A DNA stretch of 8,974 nt from Calditrichia bacterium. Its GTDB lineage: Bacteria; Calditrichota; Calditrichia; JAJRVZ01. Where the stretch lies: assembly GCA_030634505.1 (NCBI GenBank), contig DAOWAQ010000063.1, positions 1 through 8,974 of the forward strand. The letters run 5' to 3'. Shown here in pieces: positions 1 through 7,151 of this stretch; the first letter of the stretch is position 1; every line of letters begins with the position of its first letter. Both the position numbers and the translations under genes were made by a program. A model generated the notes under the pieces. That model was not told the origin of the DNA and did not search any database. It saw nothing but the letters and a program-made list of their open reading frames with translations.

Positions 1-549
1 AGTAAATACAAAGTTTTTTCATATTTTTTTGACGGCTATTGGAGAGATATTGGTAGCATAAGCAGCTTTTTTGAAGCACATATGGATTTAACTAATCCTG
101 TTCCGGAATTCAATTTCTATGACGAAGACTTTCCTTTTTATACCCGCCCAAGATATTTACCGGCGTCAAAAATTAACAATTGTCATATTAATCATGCCAC
201 AGTTTCTGAAGGATCAATTATTCTCGGCTCCATTGTAGAACAAGCTGTTGTAGGAATTCGCGCCTATATTGATGAAGGCACACTTGTTCAAAGAGCCTAT
301 ATAATGGGCAATACACACTATGAAACCGTAAAAGAACGCCAGAAAAATACGAACAGACCCAACCTTGGAATTGGAAAAAATTGTGTTATTAAAAACTCAA
401 TAATTGATATGGATGTGCGTATTGGCAATAATGTTCAATTAATAAACAGAGAAAACGTTACAGAAAAATTTGAAAAAAATTATGCTATCCGCGATGGAAT
501 CATTATTGTTCCAAAAGGAGCAGTAATAGAGTCAAATACAGTAATATAA
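1..549 (+). CDS. glgC: Glucose-1-phosphate adenylyltransferase (ADP-glucose pyrophosphorylase), C-terminal part, 5' truncated
   Basis: The frame is open from base 1, so the gene begins left of the window; the ATG at 82 is an internal methionine. The visible 182 residues are roughly the last 45% of a family usually 400-430 residues long. GlgC makes ADP-glucose from ATP and glucose-1-phosphate, the committed step of bacterial glycogen synthesis in the cytoplasm. Seen: the end of the catalytic domain (FFDGYWRDIGSISSFFEAH), then YTRPRYLP and a C-terminal left-handed beta-helix with hexapeptide-like spacing, ending in VPKGAVIESNTVI. The spacing and the FNFYDEDFPFYTRPRYLP block resemble cyanobacterial and plant enzymes more than the enterobacterial form. 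One activator-site lysine known in Anabaena appears to be methionine here (codon 409-411), while the second is kept (codon 514-516). It ends in TAA, 69 bases before the next gene, with no clear terminator between. Confidence 0.95.
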   Translation, partial: SKYKVFSYFFDGYWRDIGSISSFFEAHMDLTNPVPEFNFYDEDFPFYTRPRYLPASKINNCHINHATVSEGSIILGSIVEQAVVGIRAYIDEGTLVQRAYIMGNTHYETVKERQKNTNRPNLGIGKNCVIKNSIIDMDVRIGNNVQLINRENVTEKFEKNYAIRDGIIIVPKGAVIESNTVI

Positions 550-618
550 GTTTTTAAGTGACTAAAGTAATAAGTGCCTAAACTTTAATCATTCGAATCG
601 TTTAATCTTAATAAAAAA

Positions 619-1655
619 ATGAAAACAGATTCAAACTATAAGCTTGCACAATGGTGGGAGCCAACAGATTCCGGAAAATTACTCTGCACTCTTTGTCCAC
701 GTTATTGTAAAATCGGCGAGGGTCAGGCTGGATTTTGTTTTATACGCCAAAATATAGATGGCAAGTTATATAGTATTGGCTATGGTCGCCCAACTGGTTT
801 TGCTATAGATCCCATAGAAAAAAAACCATTACATCATTTTTATCCCGGAAGCGGTATCCTGAGTTTTGGCACAGCAGGATGTAATCTCGGATGTAAATTT
901 TGTCAAAACTGGTCGATGAGCAAAGCTAAGATTGATGATTTAAAAGCACTACATGTAAGTCCTGAAGATGTAGTAAAACTTGCTAAAAAAATAATGTCTC
1001 ATCTATTGCTTATACCTATAATGATCCTACTATTTTCGGTGAATTTGTTATAGATATTTCCAAACTTGCACGGGATGAGGGGATATCTTCTGTAATGGTC
1101 ACCGCTGGTTACATTGATAAAAATGCCCGTAAAGATGTATATAAATATATTGATGCGGCCAATGTTGATTTAAAAGCTTTCAGTGAAGTCTTTTATCGTA
1201 AATTAACACTCTCAGATTTGAATGATGTTTTGGATACATTGCTATGGCTTAAAAATGAAACCGAAGTTTGGTTAGAAATTACAACTTTACTCATTCCCGA
1301 TGAGAATGATTCCGAATCAGAGATCAAACAAATGTGTGAGTGGATATTGGCAAATATTGGTGATTCAGTTCCTTTACATTTTACCGCATTCCATCCTGAT
1401 TTTAAAATGACAGATAAGCCGCACACTCCTAAACAGACTTTAAATAAAGCCAGAAAAATTGCAATTTCCGAAGGAATTAATTATTGTTACACCGGGAATG
1501 TTGTTGATCCGGATGGTCAAACAACCAATTGCCCCAATTGCAAAACCAAATTAATTGAGAGAGATTGGCATAGTATCAAGTCCAATAAAATTGTAAACGG
1601 AAAATGCCCTGAATGCAAATCTCAGATCGCCGGTGTATTCCCAAATTCAATATAA
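619..1655 (+). CDS. amrS: AmmeMemoRadiSam-type radical SAM enzyme (AmrS), disrupted by a frameshift
   Basis: Two abutting frames encode one protein. The first (619-1053) carries an N-terminal cysteine cluster (C23, C26, C30, C40), DPIEKKPLHHFYPG, and the radical SAM 4Fe-4S motif CNLGCKFC (C88, C92, C95) followed by QNW. After residue 124 it runs into unrelated sequence and stops at 1053. The expected continuation (SSIAYTYNDPTIFGEF, then VTAGY, NVDLKAF and LHFTAFHPDF) lies in another frame, which is open to 1655. That part ends in a rubredoxin/zinc-ribbon-like CPNC...CPEC pair and IAGVF, as in AmrS proteins. Moving back one base at the A7 run 985-991 joins both parts into 345 residues, a normal length. 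The family is related to pyruvate formate-lyase activating enzymes and is often found with Memo and AMMECR1 genes, neither of which is in this window; its substrate is not something I can state. The start has no evident Shine-Dalgarno. A sequencing indel, a recent mutation and slippage all remain possible. Confidence 0.88.
985..991 (+). other. A7 homopolymer at the amrS frame break
   Basis: The upstream frame reads GCT AAA AAA ATA here. Re-reading one A gives AAA AAA AAT AAT GTC, which continues into the conserved SIAYTYNDP block. A P-site AAA codon could slip back one base onto an identical AAA, but the bases around it (T AAA AAA A) do not form a standard X XXY YYZ heptamer. Seven A residues are fewer than usually needed for efficient transcriptional slippage. 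A missing base in an original A8 is the simplest reading. Confidence 0.8.
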
Positions 1656-1788
1656 TTGATTAAATATAAGAAATTAATTTTCTCGATATTTGGTTTGATT
1701 TTGATCATCCAAAATTATTTGATGCATTTATATTAATTATCTAAATTTAGTAATTGTTTTGACCATTTTTGAATAGTGATTTAACTAT
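1656..1788. promoter_or_regulatory. Spacer upstream of the men operon; probable promoter region
   Basis: This 133-base, very AT-rich gap is the largest in the window and lies before the first gene of the men run, so the operon promoter is most likely here (inference). A short hairpin is visible: TGATTTTG (1696-1703) can pair with CAAAATTA (1710-1717) across a 6-base loop, with one G-T pair. It is A/T-rich with only a weak T-run after it, so it is at best a poor terminator for amrS. TTGACC at 1759-1764 resembles a -35 box, but no good -10 follows at 16-18 bases, and a start from it would give an almost leaderless menF message. Confidence 0.35.
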
Positions 1789-3213
1789 ATGATAGACACT
1801 GAAGTCATTGAAAATATTGAAATTCAGGGAAAACTAAATCTTCAGAATATTAGAAGTTTTCTTTTAAACCAACTTGACCAAACCGATTTTTCTTCTTCCG
1901 CAGAGATACAACGAATTGAAATGCCTATTGAAGAAATAAATATAATCAAATGGTTGGGGCAGCAATCTATTAATGAGAAAATTTATTGGTCAGAGCGCAG
2001 TGGTGATTTTGAGATTGGTGGTATTGGTCAGGCTGATGTAATTACGGCAAAACAGTTTAAAAACTATAGTGAGTCAATTTCACGTATTAATGAAAAGTTG
2101 CCAAACGATAATAAATTTCTTCGGTACTATGGTGGATTTCAATTTAATCAAAATGTAAAAACTGATGAACTCTGGGAAGATTTTGGTAATTATTATTTCA
2201 TACTGCCAATGTTTGAATTATTTCGCACAGAAGATGAATTTTATTTTGCTGCAAATATAATTTGTGAAAGCCCAGATAACAAGCAAGAAGTAATTGATAA
2301 ATTAATACAATTATTTGATAAACTTACATTTAATAAAGGTTATGTCTTTCCGGATTCCAATGACTTTCTGTCACGTGAAGATTTTCCTAATTCCGATGGC
2401 TGGGGTGAAATAATTAATTCCGCTTTGACCTCAATTAAAAATCATGTTGTTGAAAAAGTTGTTTTAGCCCGAAAAGTAATTCTTAAGTTTTATGAAGAAT
2501 TAAACACATTTTCGCTATTAAATAAACTGAAAACAATTAATCCTTTCGCCACACATTTTTGTTTTCAAATAAAAAAAGATTTAGCATTTTTAGGTGGAAC
2601 CCCGGAATTATTATACCAACGGAATAACGGAACAATTTACAGTGAAGCTATTGCAGGTACTCGTCCTCGTGGAAAAAATGAATTCGAGGATTCGGTTCTT
2701 GAACGTGAATTACTCGATTCTGACAAAGAACGACGGGAACATGCTTTTGTAATCGAAAGCGTTAAAGATTCGCTCAATATTTTGTGTAAAGAGCTTGTTG
2801 CAAGTAAAGAAATTTCTGTTATAAAATTACGTCGATTACAGCATTTATACTCTAAATTTCCTGGAAAATTAAAAGACAATGTTTCAGACATTGAAATCCT
2901 CTCAACACTTCACCCAACGCCGGCTGTGGGAGGCGTTCCGGGGAAAGAGGCCCTGGAGCAGATTCAATCAATGGAACCATTTCATCGTGGATGGTATGCA
3001 GCGCCCGTCGGTTGGATTGGGTATAATTCCGCTGAATTTGCCGTTGCTATTCGTTCAGGATTAGTCAATGGAAAAAATCTTGCCCTGTATTCAGGTGGTG
3101 GCATTGTCGATGGTTCAGATGTAAATTCAGAATGGCAGGAAATAGAAAATAAGATTGGTAATTTTTTAAAAGCACTGGGTATTAACGGTGAGCTAAATGG
3201 CAAATCTCAATAG
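1789..3213 (+). CDS. menF: Isochorismate synthase
   Basis: This cytoplasmic enzyme converts chorismate to isochorismate and opens the menaquinone pathway. The 474-residue protein has a variable N-terminal half and a conserved chorismate-binding C-terminal half from about residue 205. Visible signatures in order are KVVLAR (223-228, whose lysine corresponds to the general base K190 of E. coli MenF), LGGTPELLY (E273 as the likely acid), SEAIAGTRPRG (285-295), REH (316-318) and the C-terminal EWQEIENK (448-455), the last two holding the usual Mg2+-binding glutamates, and LHPTPAVGG (374-382). An in-frame TAG at 1774 makes the ATG at 1789 the first possible methionine; no Shine-Dalgarno is obvious. 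Salicylate- and siderophore-type relatives (EntC, DhbC) share the fold, but menD overlapping by 17 bases settles the role as MenF. Confidence 0.96.
   Translation: MIDTEVIENIEIQGKLNLQNIRSFLLNQLDQTDFSSSAEIQRIEMPIEEINIIKWLGQQSINEKIYWSERSGDFEIGGIGQADVITAKQFKNYSESISRINEKLPNDNKFLRYYGGFQFNQNVKTDELWEDFGNYYFILPMFELFRTEDEFYFAANIICESPDNKQEVIDKLIQLFDKLTFNKGYVFPDSNDFLSREDFPNSDGWGEIINSALTSIKNHVVEKVVLARKVILKFYEELNTFSLLNKLKTINPFATHFCFQIKKDLAFLGGTPELLYQRNNGTIYSEAIAGTRPRGKNEFEDSVLERELLDSDKERREHAFVIESVKDSLNILCKELVASKEISVIKLRRLQHLYSKFPGKLKDNVSDIEILSTLHPTPAVGGVPGKEALEQIQSMEPFHRGWYAAPVGWIGYNSAEFAVAIRSGLVNGKNLALYSGGGIVDGSDVNSEWQEIENKIGNFLKALGINGELNGKSQ
3187..3192 (+). promoter_or_regulatory. Ribosome binding site of menD, inside the end of menF
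   Basis: GGTGAG lies 4 bases before the menD ATG at 3197 and within the last codons of menF. The overlapping arrangement suggests translational coupling of the two genes. Confidence 0.55.
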
Positions 3214-4939
3214 TCAATGGAGTTATCTGATTGTTGAGGAACTGATCAGGCAAGGCTGCAATTATTTTTGCATTTCACCAGGTTCTCGCTCAACATTTCT
3301 CACTGTTGCTGTTGCTCAAAATCCCCGAGCAAATTCAAAAATATTTTATGATGAAAGAGGATCAGCTTTCCATGCGTTGGGTTACGCCAAAGCAACCGGC
3401 AAACCTGCTGCACTGATTTGCACTTCCGGAACTGCCGCAGCAAATTACTTCCCTGCAATTATCGAAGCATGCCAGGATTCTGTGCCGTTAATAGTTCTCA
3501 CAGCAGACCGCCCTCCCGAATTAAGAGATACAGGAGCAAACCAGACAATCGACCAGGTAAAAATATTTGGTGATTATCTGAACTGGTATTTTGAAATACC
3601 CGTCCCGGATGAAAATATTTCAACTCAATTTATTTTAACAACTATTGATCAGGCTTATTATAAAGCTATGCACACACCTCAGGGCCCGGTTCATATTAAT
3701 TGTATGTTTCGCGAACCCTTTTTCTCAATGGTTAAACCCGTTGAATTTCAAACAGATATAATCAAGAAATGGAAACTGTCTGGTTCACCTTTCACATCCT
3801 ACAAGAAACCGGAGAATGGAAATAATTTTAAACCTGATCCGGAAATAATACTTCAATTAAACAATACAAAACGCGGAATCATTTTTGCCGGAAAATTGGA
3901 TAATAAATCTGATGCTGAAAGTGTGTTTGAACTCGCAAAAAAAATAGGGTGGCCGGTATTTGCAGATATTGTTTCAGGATTAAGAATTGGAACTGATTCT
4001 GAATTAATTATCGAACATTATGATTTATTACTTCTATCCGATTCTTTTAAGAAATCACTTGATCCCAAAACAATCATCCAATTTGGAAAACGTTTTGTAT
4101 CTAAGCGACTATTAAAATATTTGGATGAATTTAAACCTGCAAACTATTTTCTGATTGATGATTCGCCGAACAGATATGATCCCATACATATCATATCTGA
4201 AAGGATTGTTACCAACATAAATCAATTTTGTAAGAGTTTACTTCCTCATATTCAGAGTAATATTGATAATAGTTGGTATGAAAGTATTCAGTCCGAAAAT
4301 ATAAAAATTTCAAATTTATTAGAAAAAGAATTTACCTTAGAAATCCCAATATCAGAAATATCTGTTGCCCTAAACATATCAAAACATAGTCCCACTAATT
4401 CCGGTTTATTTTTGGCAAGTAGTATGCCTATTCGTGATATGGATATGTTCGCCAATAAAAATGAAAATTCAATTGTTGTTGCTGCAAATCGAGGTGCCAG
4501 CGGAATTGATGGTACAATTGCAAGCGCTATTGGATTTGCACAGGGTAATCAAACCCTTATTACATTAATTATTGGTGACCTAGCCTCTATTCATGATTTG
4601 AACTCTCTACATCAACTTTCTTCAACTGATTATCCAGTTATAATTGTAATCCTGAATAATCACGGTGGTGGAATTTTTTCATTTCTACCAATTTCTGAAC
4701 ATACAGAAGTGTTTGAAAAATACTTTGCAACTCCTCATGAATTAAATTTCAAAGATGCCGCAAGTTTATTTCATGTAAATTATTATCATCCAAAATCAAA
4801 TAAAGAATTTCTTGAAAATTATGTTTCTGCTATCAAAGTGCAACAATCAGCAATTATAGAGATCTCTATTGATAGAAATGAAAATCATAAATTACACAAA
4901 GATATATTTAGTAAGATTACAGAACTATTGGAGAATTAG
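3197..4939 (+). CDS. menD: 2-succinyl-5-enolpyruvyl-6-hydroxy-3-cyclohexene-1-carboxylate (SEPHCHC) synthase
   Basis: This thiamine-diphosphate enzyme decarboxylates 2-oxoglutarate and adds the resulting carbanion to isochorismate, giving SEPHCHC. At 580 residues it is the usual full length. The N-terminal Pyr domain shows CISPGSRST (S30, R31) and YDERGSAFHALGYA, whose E53 corresponds to the cofactor-activating E55 of E. coli MenD. It also has CTSGTAAANYFPA and LTADRPPELRDTGANQ. A central domain follows. The C-terminal PP domain carries SSMPIRDMD (408-416), ANRGASGIDG (430-439), the metal/diphosphate motif GDLASIHDLNS (460-470) and NNHGGGIF (487-494). The ATG overlaps the end of menF by 17 bases. 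The gene ends in TAG (4937-4939), and the next codon, in the same frame, already belongs to the menH reading frame, so a read-through product would be a MenD-MenH fusion. Confidence 0.97.
   Translation: MANLNSQWSYLIVEELIRQGCNYFCISPGSRSTFLTVAVAQNPRANSKIFYDERGSAFHALGYAKATGKPAALICTSGTAAANYFPAIIEACQDSVPLIVLTADRPPELRDTGANQTIDQVKIFGDYLNWYFEIPVPDENISTQFILTTIDQAYYKAMHTPQGPVHINCMFREPFFSMVKPVEFQTDIIKKWKLSGSPFTSYKKPENGNNFKPDPEIILQLNNTKRGIIFAGKLDNKSDAESVFELAKKIGWPVFADIVSGLRIGTDSELIIEHYDLLLLSDSFKKSLDPKTIIQFGKRFVSKRLLKYLDEFKPANYFLIDDSPNRYDPIHIISERIVTNINQFCKSLLPHIQSNIDNSWYESIQSENIKISNLLEKEFTLEIPISEISVALNISKHSPTNSGLFLASSMPIRDMDMFANKNENSIVVAANRGASGIDGTIASAIGFAQGNQTLITLIIGDLASIHDLNSLHQLSSTDYPVIIVILNNHGGGIFSFLPISEHTEVFEKYFATPHELNFKDAASLFHVNYYHPKSNKEFLENYVSAIKVQQSAIIEISIDRNENHKLHKDIFSKITELLEN
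4930..4934 (+). promoter_or_regulatory. Ribosome binding site that places the menH start
   Basis: GGAGA sits inside the last menD codons, 5 bases before ATT at 4940 and 8 bases before CTG at 4943. Both distances suit initiation. No comparable site lies at a proper distance before the ATG at 5012, where TTATTACATGGATTT precedes the codon. This supports an early non-ATG start for menH. Confidence 0.6.
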
Positions 4940-5731
4940 ATTCTGAACACTTTACATTGCTCCATCTATGGTGATATTAGTAATCCTCCACTGCTGTTAT
5001 TACATGGATTTATGGGAAGTAGTTCAGATTGGCAAAAAATATGTAAAAACCTATCTTCGGATTTTTATTGTTTAGCAATAGATTTACCCGGGCATGGCAA
5101 ATCTGAAATTGATGAATGCGAAAATTCTTTTAGCATTGAAAATGCAGCGAGATATATTTCTGAATTTCTTCAAAACAATAATTTAGAATTCTGTCATTTA
5201 CTTGGATATTCCATGGGCGGAAGATTAGCCATTTATCTTGCTATTAACTATCCCAATTTCTTTAACAAAATTATAATCGAGTCAGCTCAACCCGGAATTT
5301 CAGATTCAATTGAAAAACTTAATCGAAAGAATCATGACTATAAACTTTCTCGAAAATTAGAAACTATGAATTTATCAGAATTTTTAAAATTCTGGTATAA
5401 TCAACCAATTTTTGAAACTTTAAAACAACACAAAAGTTTTGCAAATTTGCTAAATTCAAGATTAAATAATGATCCCGGAAAATTATCAAAATCACTTATT
5501 GAAATGGGAGCTGGTACGCAACCATCATTATGGAATGAACTATATAGGATAAAAAACCCTTGTTTATTGATTGCGGGAGAATTTGATATAAAGTATCAGA
5601 AATTATTTTCAAAAATTCATAAAGAAATTTTTTTATCAAAATTTATCATTTTAAAAAATTGCGGACATAATACACACTTTGAAAATCCGGATGAATTTAT
5701 TAAAGTTGTAAAAAAATTCTTAATTACTTAG
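4940..5731 (+). CDS. menH: 2-succinyl-6-hydroxy-2,4-cyclohexadiene-1-carboxylate (SHCHC) synthase, alpha/beta hydrolase fold, non-ATG start
   Basis: MenH removes pyruvate from SEPHCHC to form SHCHC. The first ATG in frame (5012) would remove the beta-strand and oxyanion-loop segment LLLLHGF, which every alpha/beta hydrolase of this type needs. The frame is open back to the menD stop at 4937-4939 and encodes a good MenH N-terminus there. The start is therefore probably ATT (4940) or CTG (4943), giving 262-263 residues against about 252 in E. coli. Counting from ATT, the motifs are LLLLHGFMGSSSDW (18-31), DLPGHGKS (48-55), the nucleophile elbow GYSMGG (S91), the acid in GEFDIKY (D216) and the histidine in CGHNTHFENP (H243), so the catalytic triad is complete. 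The same-frame abutment with menD, with zero bases between, is unusual. An ATG-to-ATT sequencing error is the plain alternative. Function is secure from the men context; the exact start is not. Confidence 0.9.
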   Translation: MLNTLHCSIYGDISNPPLLLLHGFMGSSSDWQKICKNLSSDFYCLAIDLPGHGKSEIDECENSFSIENAARYISEFLQNNNLEFCHLLGYSMGGRLAIYLAINYPNFFNKIIIESAQPGISDSIEKLNRKNHDYKLSRKLETMNLSEFLKFWYNQPIFETLKQHKSFANLLNSRLNNDPGKLSKSLIEMGAGTQPSLWNELYRIKNPCLLIAGEFDIKYQKLFSKIHKEIFLSKFIILKNCGHNTHFENPDEFIKVVKKFLIT

Positions 5732-5736
5732 AGGAG
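5731..5736 (+). promoter_or_regulatory. Ribosome binding site of menB
   Basis: GAGGAG, overlapping the last base of the menH stop codon, lies 6 bases before the menB ATG. It is the strongest Shine-Dalgarno in the window and fits high expression of MenB. Confidence 0.75.
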
Positions 5737-5742
5737 TATAAA

Positions 5743-6564
5743 ATGCCAGAAATTCAATGGCAAATGACAAAAGATTACACAGATATTAAATATGATAAAG
5801 CTGAAGGTATAGCTAAAATCACAATAAATCGCCCTAAGGTCAGAAATGCCTTTCGCCCAAAAACAGTTTTTGAAATGATTGAAGCATTAGAAGATGCCAG
5901 AAATGATCAAGATATTGGTGTAATTATTTTGACAGGCGAAGGAGAAAAAGCTTTTTGTTCGGGGGGCGACCAGAGAATACGCGGGGATTCCGGATATAAA
6001 GATGACCAGGGAGTACATAGATTAAATGTGCTGGATTTTCAGAGACAAATTCGAACATGCCCAAAGCCTGTAATTGCAATGGTTGCCGGATACGCCATTG
6101 GGGGAGGTCATGTTCTGCATTTAATGTGTGATTTGACAATTGCCGCTGATAATGCAATATTCGGTCAGACCGGTCCAAAAGTTGGTTCGTTTGATGGTGG
6201 ATATGGCGCCAGTTATATGGCAAGAATAATTGGTCAGAAAAAAGCAAGAGAAATCTGGTATTTGTGTCGTCAATATAATGCACAACAAGCGTTAGATATG
6301 GGATTGGTAAATACTGTTGTTTCTAATAAAGATTTGGAAAAAGAAACAGTTCAATGGTGTCGAGAGATTTTAGCCAATTCTCCCATTGCCATTCGCTGCC
6401 TTAAAGCAGCATTGAATGCTGATTGTGATGGTCAAGCCGGACTACAAGAACTGGCAGGAAATGCAACCATGTTATTTTATATGACCGAAGAAGGACAAGA
6501 AGGCAGGAATGCGTTTAACGAAAAACGTAAACCGGATTTTTCCAAATTTCCTAAACGTCCTTAA
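5743..6564 (+). CDS. menB: 1,4-dihydroxy-2-naphthoyl-CoA synthase
   Basis: This crotonase-fold enzyme performs the Dieckmann-type ring closure of o-succinylbenzoyl-CoA to DHNA-CoA. It is full length at 273 residues. Signatures are INRPKVRNAFRPKT (28-41), EKAFCSGGDQRIRG (68-81, first oxyanion-hole segment), AGYAIGGGHVLHLMCDL (115-131, second segment), FGQTGPKVGSFDGGYGASY (140-158) and the C-terminal NEKRKPDFSKFP. The QTGPKVG stretch has Q142 and G144 in place of the bicarbonate-binding Q154 and G156 of E. coli MenB, so this should be the bicarbonate-dependent type rather than the type with an acidic side chain at that point. S149 and D151 of the SFDGG motif are kept. It lies 11 bases after menH with a strong ribosome site. 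Other crotonases are excluded by the SFDGGYGASYMAR block and the operon context. Confidence 0.98.
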   Translation: MPEIQWQMTKDYTDIKYDKAEGIAKITINRPKVRNAFRPKTVFEMIEALEDARNDQDIGVIILTGEGEKAFCSGGDQRIRGDSGYKDDQGVHRLNVLDFQRQIRTCPKPVIAMVAGYAIGGGHVLHLMCDLTIAADNAIFGQTGPKVGSFDGGYGASYMARIIGQKKAREIWYLCRQYNAQQALDMGLVNTVVSNKDLEKETVQWCREILANSPIAIRCLKAALNADCDGQAGLQELAGNATMLFYMTEEGQEGRNAFNEKRKPDFSKFPKRP

Positions 6565-6592
6565 AGTTATTAAATTAATTAGGATATAGTGT

Positions 6593-6597
6593 AAGGA
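6593..6597 (+). promoter_or_regulatory. Ribosome binding site of the antitoxin gene
   Basis: AAGGA lies 5 bases before the ATG at 6603, supporting that start. Confidence 0.5.
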
Positions 6598-6602
6598 TTA
6601 AA

Positions 6603-6833
6603 ATGTCACAATCATTCAAAGAGATAAAAAGAAGAGCTCGCGCCTTATCCATTAAAGAGAGAGCTGATTTAGCTCATGAATTAATTTCTAGTTTAGATGA
6701 AGTAACTGATTATTCTGATGACAGCGAATGGGAAAATGAAATCAAAAAACGTGTCGAAGAAATTAAAAGTGGAAAAGCAAATGGTAGACCTGCAATAGAT
6801 ATACTTGCTGAAATTAGAACAAACTATTCATGA
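6603..6833 (+). CDS. Antitoxin of a type II toxin-antitoxin pair (addiction module component family)
   Basis: This is a small 76-residue acidic/basic helical protein of the putative addiction module component family (the TIGR02574 type). The family pattern is visible: ALSIKERADLAHELISSLD (14-32), then an acidic stretch with W43, EIKKRVEEIKSGKA (46-59) and a C-terminal segment with DILAEIR. In this family the C-terminal segment is expected to wrap and inhibit the partner toxin, and the protein may repress its own transcription; neither is shown here. The stop codon overlaps the ATG of the next gene (ATGA, 6830-6833), the classic antitoxin-first arrangement. It begins 38 bases after menB, and no terminator separates them. 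The pair interrupts an otherwise uniform men operon and so looks like an insertion (inference). Confidence 0.85.
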   Translation: MSQSFKEIKRRARALSIKERADLAHELISSLDEVTDYSDDSEWENEIKKRVEEIKSGKANGRPAIDILAEIRTNYS

Positions 6834-7132
6834 AACAAATAAGAGCCCATCATGATGCAGAAATTGAATTATGGCATGCAGTCGAATATTATGAGTCAAT
6901 GCGAAAAGGGCTAGGATTAGATTTTGAGAGTGAATTCAGAAATGCAATTAAAATTATTCAAAAGGCCCCTGAAAGATGGCCGAAAAAGAAGTATGGTACC
7001 AGATATTATCTATTGAAAAGATTTCCATTTTTAATTTATTATTTAAAAATAGATGACACCATTTGGATTGTAGCTTGTTCTCATATGAAAAGAAGACCAT
7101 ATTATTGGAGAAAGAGAATCGAAAAAGATTAA
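6830..7132 (+). CDS. RelE/ParE-superfamily toxin
   Basis: A 100-residue basic protein of the RelE/ParE fold. The family pattern is clear: an N-terminal strand with DAEIELWHAVEYYE (9-22), GLGLDFESEF (27-36), a helix ending in KAPERWP, then RYYLLKRFPFLIYYLK and a final strand with IVACSHMKRRPYYWRKR (79-95). RelE members cut mRNA on the ribosome and ParE members poison gyrase; sequence alone does not tell which applies. The H-x-x-R-x-P-x-Y-W-x-x-R ending resembles members paired with addiction-module-component antitoxins, as here. It overlaps the antitoxin by four bases, so translation is probably coupled. The frame is intact with no missing motif, so the toxin may be active. menA starts 19 bases downstream. 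Confidence 0.88.
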   Translation: MKQIRAHHDAEIELWHAVEYYESMRKGLGLDFESEFRNAIKIIQKAPERWPKKKYGTRYYLLKRFPFLIYYLKIDDTIWIVACSHMKRRPYYWRKRIEKD

Positions 7133-7151
7133 TCAAACGATAACTTGTTAA

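Noticed and set aside
82..549. A short complete gene starting at the ATG at 82.
   Set aside because: The frame is open to base 1 with typical GlgC sequence (DGYWRDIG) before that ATG, so it is an internal methionine of a truncated glgC.
550..618. Possible terminator or regulatory hairpin after glgC: TAAAGT (563-568) with ACTTTA (582-587), plus TAAGTG repeated at 555 and 571 and the palindrome ATTCGAAT at 591-598.
   Set aside because: The stem is only six A/T-rich pairs with a 13-base loop and no T-run follows; in such AT-rich DNA these matches are expected by chance.
1095..1655. A separate gene starting at the ATG at 1095.
   Set aside because: It begins in the middle of the radical SAM barrel, and conserved AmrS sequence extends upstream of it in the same frame to 993; it is the 3' part of the broken amrS.
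5924..6283. Antisense open frame of 119 codons opposite menB.
   Set aside because: It mirrors the codon structure of a highly conserved gene, has no recognisable domain or ribosome site, and is a shadow frame. The same holds for minus-strand frames at 1193-1426, 2637-2891, 2982-3203, 6954-7136 and 7364-7561, and plus-strand frames at 2879-3064 and 7508-7738.
6561..6600. Candidate private promoter for the toxin-antitoxin pair with TATAGT (6585-6590) as a -10 box.
   Set aside because: The matching -35 region is poor (TTAAAG), and transcription would start at about 6597, inside or after the ribosome site of the antitoxin. It may still be chance AT-richness.
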